In this document: positions 15,655 through 22,935 of the stretch, one piece after another | Layout: each line of letters starts with the position of its first letter | Position numbering within the stretch: position 1 is the stretch's first letter | DNA from: an uncultured Eubacterium sp. | GTDB lineage: Bacteria > Bacillota > Clostridia > Lachnospirales > Lachnospiraceae | NCBI GenBank assembly: GCA_910584595.1 | Contig: CAJUBQ010000066.1 | Location: forward strand, 1 to 25,035 | Reading direction: 5' to 3' | DNA length: 25,035 nt | Made by a program: the position numbers and the translations under genes | The notes under the pieces: model-generated | The model's input: only the letters and a program-made list of their open reading frames with translations | What the model was told of the DNA's origin: nothing | The model's database searches: none

Positions 15655-15725
15655 AGGGTTTACAAAATCAGATCATTCGTGTATTTCTTTGTCAACAAGA
15701 TTGATAAATAAAACTTTGAAGCATC

Positions 15726-15754
15726 TTGACATTCCTGGGAAAATTCAATACAAT
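15726..15754 (+). promoter_or_regulatory. Promoter of yefM-yoeB
   Basis: TTGACA (15726-15731) and TACAAT (15749-15754) are separated by 17 bases, a near-consensus sigma-A promoter. Transcription would start near 15761, inside the operator that follows, which explains how the YefM-YoeB complex could repress it. Confidence 0.75.
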
Positions 15755-15756
15755 AA

Positions 15757-15776
15757 TTGTACAAAAAATTGTACCA
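15757..15776 (+). promoter_or_regulatory. Probable YefM operator: two TGTAC(A/C) boxes
   Basis: TTGTACAA (15757-15764) is a perfect palindrome with a TGTACA core. TTGTACCA (15769-15776) repeats it with one change. Their centres are 12 bp apart, about one helical turn. The Escherichia coli yefM-yoeB operator is known to use TGTACA-core palindromes with the same spacing, so the match in both core and geometry is strong. It lies just downstream of the -10 box. Confidence 0.72.
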
Positions 15777-15812
15777 TATATCGCACAGACAAATGCGCAA
15801 AGGAGTGATAGT

Positions 15813-16082
15813 ATGTTAGCTGTTAACTATTCTACTATAAGAAATAATTTAAAAAGTTATTGTGATGAAGCAACGGACAATGGTGAAACAGTGATTGTTA
15901 CACGGAAAGCAGAAAAAAACATAGTTATTCTAAGTCTTGAAAAATATAATCAATTAGTCAAAGCTGCCCAAAATGCGGAATATCTTTCTATGATTGACAG
16001 GGGGCTTAGGCAGCTTGAAGCTGGAAATGGACAGCAGCATGAGTTAATAGAGGTAAAAGACGATGAAGAAACTATGGGCTGA
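15813..16082 (+). CDS. yefM: YefM-family antitoxin
   Basis: An 89-residue Phd/YefM antitoxin. The N-terminal DNA-binding part has the usual pattern MLAVNYSTIRNNLKSYCDEA, then ETVIVTRKAEKNIVILSLEKYN, and the C-terminal tail, which binds the toxin, is acidic (ELIEVKDDEE). AAAGGAG is seven bases before ATG 15813. It overlaps the toxin gene by 20 bases, which keeps antitoxin made first. The promoter and TGTACA operator upstream fit autorepression by the YefM-YoeB complex. Confidence 0.93.
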   Translation: MLAVNYSTIRNNLKSYCDEATDNGETVIVTRKAEKNIVILSLEKYNQLVKAAQNAEYLSMIDRGLRQLEAGNGQQHELIEVKDDEETMG

Positions 16083-16323
16083 CAGAGCATGGGACGATTA
16101 TCTATACTGGCAGCAGCAAGATAAAAAAGTTCTAAAGAGAATCAATGAACTGGTCAAAGACATTGAGCGTAACGGGGTTTCTAAAGGAATCGGCAAGCCA
16201 GAGCCATTGCGTTATAGAAAAGCATGGAGCAGGCGGATAGATCAGGAAAACAGATTGATATATAATATTGATGAACATGGTAATTTATGGATTGTTTCAT
16301 GCAAAGGACACTACAACGGCTAA
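16063..16323 (+). CDS. yoeB: YoeB-family toxin, ribosome-dependent mRNA interferase
   Basis: An 86-residue Txe/YoeB toxin that cleaves mRNA at the ribosomal A site. It aligns well with Escherichia coli YoeB by eye: WDDYLYWQQQDKKVLKRIN, KPEPL, WSRRI and NRLIY. The catalytic residues are all kept: Glu47, Arg64 and His83, with the C-terminal GHY. The sole visible difference near the site is Asn63 where E. coli has His64. The gene appears intact, with its start inside yefM. Confidence 0.94.
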   Translation: MKKLWADRAWDDYLYWQQQDKKVLKRINELVKDIERNGVSKGIGKPEPLRYRKAWSRRIDQENRLIYNIDEHGNLWIVSCKGHYNG

Positions 16324-16384
16324 CAGTAATGAAAAAAGGCAACGCGTGAGAGACGGTACGAATGTAAAATTTTTCTAAAATAGG

Positions 16385-16413
16385 TTGCCCTATTCCAAAT
16401 ATTTGTGTACAAT
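16385..16413 (+). promoter_or_regulatory. Candidate promoter of yajC
   Basis: TTGCCC (16385-16390) and TACAAT (16408-16413) are 17 bases apart. The -35 box is weak (four of six), the -10 good. It would give yajC its own transcript with a leader of about 50 bases, which makes sense because accessory genes now separate yajC from tgt. Confidence 0.5.
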
Positions 16414-16471
16414 ACTATTTGTGTTGTATATCAAAGCAGGCACAAATTATGCGATGTTCAGGAGGAAAAAA

Positions 16472-16840
16472 ATGATCTCACCACATATTCTTGTAGCAGA
16501 TGCAGCAGGCGCGGCCGGTGCAGGCAGTTTTGTCAGCATGATTTTATCGCTCGTGATTTTAGTCGGATTTATGTACTTTTTTATGCTTCGTCCACAGCAG
16601 AAGGAGCAGAAGAAGAAAAATGCTATGCTTGCAGCTTTGGAAGTTGGCGATACGGTACTGACGACGAGCGGTTTTTATGGAACGATTATCGATATCTCAG
16701 ACGATACGGTGATCGTAGAATTCGGAAGTAATAAAAACTGCCGGATCCCTATGCAGCGCGCGGCAATTTCCGTCGTAGAAAAGCCGGAGGATTCTGCCAA
16801 TGCTGTGGAAAGCAAAAAAGACAGCAAAAAAAGTAAATAA
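16472..16840 (+). CDS. yajC: YajC preprotein translocase accessory subunit
   Basis: A 122-residue membrane protein that associates with SecDF in protein export. It has a short Ala/Gly-rich lead, one membrane helix (about 18-42: SFVSMILSLVILVGFMYFF) and then the signature MLRPQQKEQKKK. A small cytoplasmic domain follows with GDTVLTTSGFYGTI, typical of YajC, and a lysine/serine-rich tail. GGAGG sits six to seven bases before ATG 16472; upstream extension of the frame to 16385 would overlap the promoter. A strong terminator follows, so no secD or secF is co-transcribed here. Confidence 0.96.
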   Translation: MISPHILVADAAGAAGAGSFVSMILSLVILVGFMYFFMLRPQQKEQKKKNAMLAALEVGDTVLTTSGFYGTIIDISDDTVIVEFGSNKNCRIPMQRAAISVVEKPEDSANAVESKKDSKKSK

Positions 16841-16884
16841 CGATTTTGTCTGTGAGTCAAAACATGGATGTAAAAAGTAACTAG

Positions 16885-16930
16885 AAACTGTCTGAAATCC
16901 CCTGTTTACAGGTAATTTCAGACAGTTTTG
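16885..16930 (+). terminator. Rho-independent terminator after yajC
   Basis: AAACTGTCTGAAAT (16885-16898) pairs perfectly with 16915-16928, a 14-bp stem, with a further inner hairpin CCTG/CAGG (16901-16904 with 16909-16912). A T-run (TTTTG) follows the stem. It separates yajC from the leuB promoter. Confidence 0.88.
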
Positions 16931-16940
16931 TATTTCATGG

Positions 16941-16969
16941 TTGAAAAATCAGGTCAAAAGTTATATGAT
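16941..16969 (+). promoter_or_regulatory. Promoter of the leuB-ilvD-ilvB-serC-serA cluster
   Basis: TTGAAA (16941-16946) and TATGAT (16964-16969) are 17 bases apart, each one base from consensus. The leader to leuB is about 100 bases. I see no T-box, no leader peptide rich in Leu, Ile or Val, and no terminator in it, so attenuation is not evident. Confidence 0.72.
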
Positions 16970-17078
16970 AGTAAACGGCAGACTGTATCGTGATAAAGCG
17001 TTCGGTCTTGTGCGTAAAATTTTTGTATTTGTCAGATCATAAGTGCAGCAATCTATGCAAAAGAAAGGAAGTTTTCAT

Positions 17079-18179
17079 ATGAAATATCATGTTGGCGTTA
17101 TTGCCGGCGACGGGATCGGGCCGGAGATAACTGCGGAAGCAAGAAAAGTATTGGATAAAGTCGGTGCCGTATTTGGACACCAGTTTGATTATGAGGATAT
17201 TTTAATGGGAGGATGTTCGATTGACGCAGTAGGAGTTCCGCTGACCGATGAGGCAATTGCGCAGGCGAAAGCTTCCGATGCCGTCTTAATGGGTTCGATT
17301 GGCGGCAACACGGCAACATCCCCGTGGTACCAGCTGGAGCCGTCAAAAAGACCGGAAGCCGGTTTGTTAAAACTGCGTAAATCGCTGAATCTGTTTGCAA
17401 ACTTAAGACCGGCATATTTATATAAAGAATTAAAAGAAGCATGTCCGTTAAAGGATGATATTATCGGTGACGGATTTGATATGATGATTATGCGTGAGCT
17501 GACAGGAGGATTATATTTTGGAAAGCGCGTCACAGAAGTAAGAGACGGCCTTTTGACAGCAGAAGATACGCTGACATATAATGAAGAAGAGATTCGAAGA
17601 ATTGCAAAGCGGGCATTTGATATAGCCGGAAAACGCCGGAAAAAAGTGACAAGTGTTGATAAAGCAAATGTGATAGATTCGTCCCGCCTGTGGAGAAAGA
17701 TCGTCGATGAGACAGCAAAAAATTATCCGGATATCGCTTACGAACATATGCTGGTAGATAATTGCGCGATGCAGCTGGTAAAAGATCCGAAGCAGTTTGA
17801 TGTGATATTAACAGAAAATATGTTTGGAGATATTTTATCCGATGAGGCATCTATGCTGACGGGATCGATCGGGATGCTTCCGTCCGCCAGCCTGAATGAC
17901 ACAAAGTTCGGCTTATATGAACCAAGCGGCGGGTCTGCGCCGGATATTGCAGGCAAAGGCATTGCAAATCCAATTGCAACGATTTTATCGGCGGCTATGA
18001 TGCTTCGTTACAGTTTTGATCTGGATCAGGAGGCGGATGCTGTGGAAGCGGCGGTAAAACAGGTATTAACAGATGGATATCGTACCATTGATATTATGCC
18101 GCAGGAAGAAGAGAAAAAGGCTTTTGTTACGCAAATTGGTACGGCACAGATGGGTGATGTAATTTGTGAAAGAATTTAA
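17079..18179 (+). CDS. leuB: 3-isopropylmalate dehydrogenase
   Basis: A 366-residue member of the isocitrate/isopropylmalate dehydrogenase family that oxidatively decarboxylates 3-isopropylmalate in leucine synthesis. Visible marks are the start VIAGDGIGPEI, the substrate loop LRKSLNLFANLRP, RELTGGLYFGKR, TSVDKANVIDSSRLWR and the metal-binding NMFGDILSDEAS, followed by GLYEPSGGSAPDIAGKG for NAD binding. AAAGGAAG lies upstream of ATG 17079; a longer frame to 17043 has no site. It heads the amino acid cluster; leuA, leuC and leuD are not in view. Confidence 0.97.
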   Translation: MKYHVGVIAGDGIGPEITAEARKVLDKVGAVFGHQFDYEDILMGGCSIDAVGVPLTDEAIAQAKASDAVLMGSIGGNTATSPWYQLEPSKRPEAGLLKLRKSLNLFANLRPAYLYKELKEACPLKDDIIGDGFDMMIMRELTGGLYFGKRVTEVRDGLLTAEDTLTYNEEEIRRIAKRAFDIAGKRRKKVTSVDKANVIDSSRLWRKIVDETAKNYPDIAYEHMLVDNCAMQLVKDPKQFDVILTENMFGDILSDEASMLTGSIGMLPSASLNDTKFGLYEPSGGSAPDIAGKGIANPIATILSAAMMLRYSFDLDQEADAVEAAVKQVLTDGYRTIDIMPQEEEKKAFVTQIGTAQMGDVICERI

Positions 18180-18242
18180 AATTCTGGCTGAAAGATCAAT
18201 GCATTTGCTTTGTGCAAAACGAATAAAAGATAACAGTTATAA

Positions 18243-18268
18243 ATGACCGAAATGGAGGTTTCGGTCAT
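18243..18268 (+). other. 10-bp hairpin in the leuB-ilvD spacer
   Basis: ATGACCGAAA (18243-18252) pairs perfectly with TTTCGGTCAT (18259-18268). The six-base loop is TGGAGG, which resembles a ribosome binding sequence. No T-run follows, so it is not a typical terminator. It lies 33 bases before ilvD and may influence message stability or processing. Confidence 0.6.
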
Positions 18269-18300
18269 AAAACTTCGTAACTAAGAAAGGAAGAGAAACG

Positions 18301-19986
18301 ATGAAAAGTGATCAGGTAAAAACCGGCATGCAGCAGGCACCGCACCGTTCTTTATTTAACGCGCTCGGTTTTACGGAAGAAGAGATGAAAAAACCGATGG
18401 TCGGTATTGTAAGTTCATACAATGAGATTGTACCGGGCCATATGAATCTGGATAAAATTGTAAATGCTGTAAAGCTTGGTGTAGCAGAAGCAGGCGGCGT
18501 ACCGGTTGTATTTCCGGCGATTGCGGTTTGTGACGGCATTGCTATGGGACATATTGGAATGAAATATTCTCTTGTAACGAGAGATTTAATTGCTGATTCT
18601 ACGGAATGTATGGCGCTTGCACATCAGTTTGATGCGCTCGTTATGGTGCCGAACTGTGATAAAAACGTACCAGGATTGTTAATGGCGGCAGCAAGAATTA
18701 ACGTGCCGACGGTATTTGTATCTGGTGGTCCGATGCTGGCAGGACATGTAAAAGGACGTAAAACAAGCCTTTCTTCCATGTTTGAGGCAGTCGGCTCTTA
18801 TGCGGCAGGTACGATGAGTGAAGAAGATGTGCGGGAATACGAAGAAAAGACATGTCCAACCTGCGGATCGTGTTCTGGTATGTATACGGCAAATTCTATG
18901 AACTGCCTGACCGAAGCGCTTGGTATGGGGCTTAAGGGCAACGGTACGATACCGGCTGTTTATTCAGAGCGTATCAAACTGGCAAAACATGCAGGTATGG
19001 CAGTTATGGAAATGCTGAAAAAAAATATTTGTCCGAGAGATATTATGACAAAAGAAGCGATTTTAAATGCACTGACGGTAGATATGGCGCTTGGATGTTC
19101 TACAAACAGTATGCTGCATCTTCCGGCAATTGCACATGAAATAGGATTTGATTTTGATATTTCGTTTGCGAATCCGATCAGTGAGAAGACGCCGAATTTA
19201 TGTCATCTTGCACCGGCAGGTCCGACTTATATGGAAGACTTAAATGAAGCAGGCGGAGTTTATGCAGTGATGAAGCAGCTGGCAGATATCGGACTGATTC
19301 ATACGGAATGCATGACAGTAACCGGGCAGACAATCGGTGAAAATATCAAAGATGCAGTGAATAAAAATCCGGATGTTATCCGTCCGGTAAGCAATCCATA
19401 CAGTAAGACCGGCGGACTTGCCGTATTAAAGGGCAATCTGGCGCCGGACGGCTCTGTAGTTAAACGGTCTGCGGTTGTAGAAGAAATGATGGTTCATGAA
19501 GGGCCGGCAAGAGTGTTTGACTGTGAAGAAGATGCAATCGCAGCAATTAAAGGCGGGAAGATTCAGGCCGGCGATGTCGTGGTCATCCGTTATGAAGGGC
19601 CAAAAGGCGGACCGGGTATGCGTGAGATGTTAAATCCTACATCTGCGATAGCAGGTATGGGGCTGGGTTCATCGGTAGCTCTTATTACAGACGGTCGTTT
19701 TTCAGGCGCCAGCCGCGGCGCTTCGATCGGGCATGTGTCGCCGGAAGCGGCAGTTGGCGGGCCAATTGCGCTTGTGGAGGAAGGCGATACGATTAAAATC
19801 AATATACCGGAAATGAAGCTGGAACTGGCCGTTTCTGAGGAAGAGCTGGCAGCCAGAAAAGCAAAATGGCAGCCAAGAGAGCCGAAGGTGACAAGCGGGT
19901 ATCTGGCGCGGTATGCTTCGATGGTAACTTCCGGAAACCGCGGAGCCGTTATGCAGATGCCGGACGCGCATCATGAAGGCAGATGA
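18301..19986 (+). CDS. ilvD: Dihydroxy-acid dehydratase
   Basis: A 561-residue iron-sulfur dehydratase that makes the keto acids leading to valine and isoleucine. Cluster-binding motifs are clear: NCDK (Cys119) and CPTCGSCSGMY (Cys185, Cys188, Cys191). The region VPGHMNLDKI and the C-terminal TDGRFSGASRGASIGHVSPE, which contributes to the active site, are conserved. The exact cluster type cannot be read from sequence. The start has AAAGGAAG about eight bases upstream and the usual IlvD beginning (SDQVKTGMQQAPHRSLF). Confidence 0.98.
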   Translation: MKSDQVKTGMQQAPHRSLFNALGFTEEEMKKPMVGIVSSYNEIVPGHMNLDKIVNAVKLGVAEAGGVPVVFPAIAVCDGIAMGHIGMKYSLVTRDLIADSTECMALAHQFDALVMVPNCDKNVPGLLMAAARINVPTVFVSGGPMLAGHVKGRKTSLSSMFEAVGSYAAGTMSEEDVREYEEKTCPTCGSCSGMYTANSMNCLTEALGMGLKGNGTIPAVYSERIKLAKHAGMAVMEMLKKNICPRDIMTKEAILNALTVDMALGCSTNSMLHLPAIAHEIGFDFDISFANPISEKTPNLCHLAPAGPTYMEDLNEAGGVYAVMKQLADIGLIHTECMTVTGQTIGENIKDAVNKNPDVIRPVSNPYSKTGGLAVLKGNLAPDGSVVKRSAVVEEMMVHEGPARVFDCEEDAIAAIKGGKIQAGDVVVIRYEGPKGGPGMREMLNPTSAIAGMGLGSSVALITDGRFSGASRGASIGHVSPEAAVGGPIALVEEGDTIKINIPEMKLELAVSEEELAARKAKWQPREPKVTSGYLARYASMVTSGNRGAVMQMPDAHHEGR

Positions 19987-20042
19987 TAAACTAGATAAGA
20001 AACAATGGAAAAGCATTGAAAATATAAAAGGAGGCAGAAAAC

Positions 20043-21719
20043 ATGCAGTTGACAGGGGCGCAGATTTTAATTGAGTGCCTGAAAGAACAGGGTGTGGACA
20101 CCGTATTTGGTTATCCTGGCGGAGCGATCCTGAATGTATATGATGAATTGTATAAACATAGAGATGAAATCAGGCATATTCTGACTTCTCATGAACAGGG
20201 AGCGTCCCATGCGGCGGACGGCTATGCACGCAGTACCGGAAAAGTGGGTGTGTGTTTTGCAACAAGTGGGCCTGGGGCGACAAATCTGGTGACAGGAATC
20301 GCGACGGCTTATATGGATTCCATACCTCTTGTCGCAATTACCTGTAATGTAAATGTGCCGCTGCTTGGCAAAGACAGTTTTCAGGAAATTGATATCGCAG
20401 GTATTACGACGCCGATTACAAAGCATAATTTTATCGTAAAAGATGTCAGTGATCTCGCGAAAATATTACGCAGGGCTTTTACGATTGCAAGAAAAGGCAG
20501 ACCTGGCCCGGTACTTGTTGATATCCCAAAAGATGTAACAGCAAATAAGACCGAATATACGCCGGAAACGATCCAAATGCCGAAGCGTGTGACAGAAAAG
20601 CTTCGGCAGGAAGATATTGATAAAGCGATCCGATATATCAAAGAAGCGAAAAGGCCATACATATTTGTGGGCGGCGGCGTGATTTTATCCGATGCTTCGA
20701 AAGAGCTGCGGGAATTTGCCGAAAAGGTGCAGGCTCCGGTATGCGATTCTTTGATGGGAAAAGGCGCGTTTGACGGTACAGATTCCAAATATACCGGAAT
20801 GCTTGGGATGCATGGAACGAAAACATCCAATTATGGGGTCAGTGAATGTGATTTGCTGCTGGCAGTCGGCGTACGCTTTAGTGACCGTGTGATTGGAAAT
20901 GCTGAGAAATTTGCCAGACAGGCCGATATTATACAGTTTGACGTCGATCCTGCTGAGATTAATAAAAATATTCTTGTAACAGCGAGTGTCATCGGGGATA
21001 TTAAGGAAGTATTGACGAAAATAAATGCGCAGTTAGAGCAGCAGAACCATGATGAATGGCTGGCGCATATAGAAGATTTAAAGAAAAAGCATCCATTGAC
21101 ATATGATTCCGAGGAACTTTGCGGACCATATATGATCGAAAAGATTTATGAAAAGACAAACGGGGATGCAGTGATTGTAACTGAGGTCGGACAGCATCAG
21201 ATGTGGGCGGCACAGTATTATAAATATACAAAACCAAGACATTTTCTGACTTCAGGAGGTCTTGGGACGATGGGATACGGCCTGGGTGCGGCGATTGGGG
21301 CAAAGACGGCAAATCCGGACAAGACAGTCATAAATATCGCAGGCGACGGGTGTTTCCGAATGAATATGAATGAAATTGCAACAGCAGTGCGTCAGAAGCT
21401 TCCGCTGATAGAAGTCGTTGTAAATAATCATGTGCTTGGCATGGTGCGTCAGTGGCAGGATTTATTTTATGAAGAACGTTATTCTGCTACCGTATTGCGA
21501 GATGATGTTGATTTTGTTAAACTGGCAGAGGCAATGGGAGCAACAGGGATCCGTGTGACGACAAGGGAAGAATTTGATGCCGCTTTGGAGCAGTCGCTTG
21601 CAGTGGACGGGCCGGTAGTGCTGGACTGTATCATTGACAGTGATGATAAGGTATGGCCGATGGTCGCGCCTGGAGCAGCGATCAGTGAAGCGTTTTCACA
21701 GGAGGACCTTAAGAAATAA
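20043..21719 (+). CDS. ilvB: Acetolactate synthase, large catalytic subunit
   Basis: A 558-residue thiamine diphosphate enzyme making acetolactate or acetohydroxybutyrate for valine, leucine and isoleucine synthesis. The N-terminal domain has VFGYPGGAILNVYDEL and the activating glutamate Glu51 in HEQGASHAADGYAR. The C-terminal cofactor motif runs from GDGCFRMNMNE (Asp435) to VNNHVLGMVRQWQ (Asn461/Asn462). The length and the QWQ segment fit the biosynthetic, FAD-binding type rather than catabolic AlsS. AAAGGAGG lies close upstream. No ilvN-type regulatory subunit follows, so it is either encoded elsewhere or absent. The stop codon lies inside a short tandem repeat. Confidence 0.97.
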   Translation: MQLTGAQILIECLKEQGVDTVFGYPGGAILNVYDELYKHRDEIRHILTSHEQGASHAADGYARSTGKVGVCFATSGPGATNLVTGIATAYMDSIPLVAITCNVNVPLLGKDSFQEIDIAGITTPITKHNFIVKDVSDLAKILRRAFTIARKGRPGPVLVDIPKDVTANKTEYTPETIQMPKRVTEKLRQEDIDKAIRYIKEAKRPYIFVGGGVILSDASKELREFAEKVQAPVCDSLMGKGAFDGTDSKYTGMLGMHGTKTSNYGVSECDLLLAVGVRFSDRVIGNAEKFARQADIIQFDVDPAEINKNILVTASVIGDIKEVLTKINAQLEQQNHDEWLAHIEDLKKKHPLTYDSEELCGPYMIEKIYEKTNGDAVIVTEVGQHQMWAAQYYKYTKPRHFLTSGGLGTMGYGLGAAIGAKTANPDKTVINIAGDGCFRMNMNEIATAVRQKLPLIEVVVNNHVLGMVRQWQDLFYEERYSATVLRDDVDFVKLAEAMGATGIRVTTREEFDAALEQSLAVDGPVVLDCIIDSDDKVWPMVAPGAAISEAFSQEDLKK

Positions 21720-21756
21720 CTATATTAAGAAATAACTGTATTAAGAAATAACTGTA
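21709..21756 (+). repeat. Three tandem copies of a 16-bp unit at the ilvB stop codon
   Basis: The unit TTAAGAAATAACTGTA is present at 21725-21740 and 21741-21756, with a first copy at 21709-21724 differing by one base (A for G). The first copy contains the last codons and the TAA stop of ilvB; the others lie in the 83-base spacer before serC. Because 16 is not a multiple of three, the extra copies put TAA in several frames after ilvB. The pattern fits replication slippage. Confidence 0.92.
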
Positions 21757-21802
21757 TAACAAATCACTGCATATTATATAGAATAAGGAGGATATGAAAA
21801 AG

Positions 21803-22885
21803 ATGAGCAGAGTATATAATTTTTCCGCAGGTCCGGCAGTGCTGCCGGAAGAGGTACTGCGGGAAGCGGCAGAGGAAATGTTAGACTACAAGGGAAGCGG
21901 TATGTCAGTCATGGAGATGTCGCACCGTTCCAAAGTATATGATACAATTATAAAAGAAGCGGAGCAGGATATCCGTGACTTGATGAACATACCGGATCAT
22001 TATAAAGTATTATTTTTACAGGGCGGAGCGTCTCAGCAGTTTGCGATGATTCCGATGAACCTGATGAAAAATAAAAAAGCCGGATATATCGTAACCGGAC
22101 AATGGGCAAAAAAAGCATACCAGGAAGCACAGCTGTATGGAGAAGCAATCAAATTGGCGTCTTCAGAAGATCAGACATTTTCTTATATTCCGGATTGCTC
22201 AGATTTGGATATTCCAGATGATTTGGACTATGTCTATATTTGTGAAAACAATACGATCTATGGAACAAAATATAAAGAACTTCCAAATACAAAGGGACAT
22301 TTATTAGTAGCTGACGTATCGTCCTGCTTCTTGTCTGAACCTGTAGATGTCAGCAAGTATGGGGTGATTTTTGGCGGTGTTCAGAAAAATGTAGGCCCGG
22401 CAGGCGTTGTTATTGCAATTATCCGTGAAGATTTAATCCGGGACGATGTATTGGAAGGCACACCTACGATGTTAAAATATAAGACGCATGCAGATGCCGA
22501 TTCTTTATATAATACACCGCCTTGTTATGGAATTTATATTTGCGGAAAAGTATTTCAATGGTTAAAGAAGATGGGCGGTCTGGAAGAGATCCAAAAACGC
22601 AATATCGAAAAAGCAAAGATTTTGTATGATTTTCTCGATCAGAGCAAAATGTTTAAAGGCACAGTAGCGCCAAAAGACCGTTCCTTGATGAATGTACCTT
22701 TTGTAACAGGGAATAAAGATCTGGATGCAAAATTTGTAGAAGAGGCGTCAAAGGCAGGACTGGTGAATCTGAAAGGGCACAGATCTGTCGGCGGTATGAG
22801 AGCTTCTATTTATAATGCAATGCCAAAGGAAGGCGTAGAAAAGCTGGTGGCATTTATGAAAGAGTTTGAAGCTGCAAATTCATAA
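21803..22885 (+). CDS. serC: Phosphoserine aminotransferase
   Basis: A 360-residue PLP enzyme that converts 3-phosphohydroxypyruvate to phosphoserine. The start MSRVYNFSAGPAVLPEEVL and the segment SVMEMSHRSK are family marks, GGASQQF is the cofactor phosphate loop, and Lys195 in GVQKNVGPAG is the Schiff-base lysine. ATG 21803 is chosen by homology; it lies 11 bases after AAGGAGG. ATG 21794, three residues earlier, is only two bases from that site. It is followed by serA, its pathway partner; serB is not in view. Confidence 0.97.
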   Translation: MSRVYNFSAGPAVLPEEVLREAAEEMLDYKGSGMSVMEMSHRSKVYDTIIKEAEQDIRDLMNIPDHYKVLFLQGGASQQFAMIPMNLMKNKKAGYIVTGQWAKKAYQEAQLYGEAIKLASSEDQTFSYIPDCSDLDIPDDLDYVYICENNTIYGTKYKELPNTKGHLLVADVSSCFLSEPVDVSKYGVIFGGVQKNVGPAGVVIAIIREDLIRDDVLEGTPTMLKYKTHADADSLYNTPPCYGIYICGKVFQWLKKMGGLEEIQKRNIEKAKILYDFLDQSKMFKGTVAPKDRSLMNVPFVTGNKDLDAKFVEEASKAGLVNLKGHRSVGGMRASIYNAMPKEGVEKLVAFMKEFEAANS

Positions 22886-22935
22886 ACAATTAACAGTACA
22901 GCTGTTACGAACAAAAAATGAGAGAGGAAGAAAAA

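Noticed and set aside
15557..15808. Plus-strand 83-residue hydrophobic frame
   Set aside because: It runs antisense to the hicA relic and across the hicAB and yefM promoters and operator, has no ribosome site and no family pattern.
12448..16323. CRISPR array or phage defence island
   Set aside because: No regularly spaced repeats, no cas genes and no known defence effector beyond toxin-antitoxin-like loci were found.
16970..17078. T-box or leader-peptide attenuator before leuB
   Set aside because: No T-box core, no Leu/Ile/Val-rich small frame and no terminator-like hairpin is visible in the leader.
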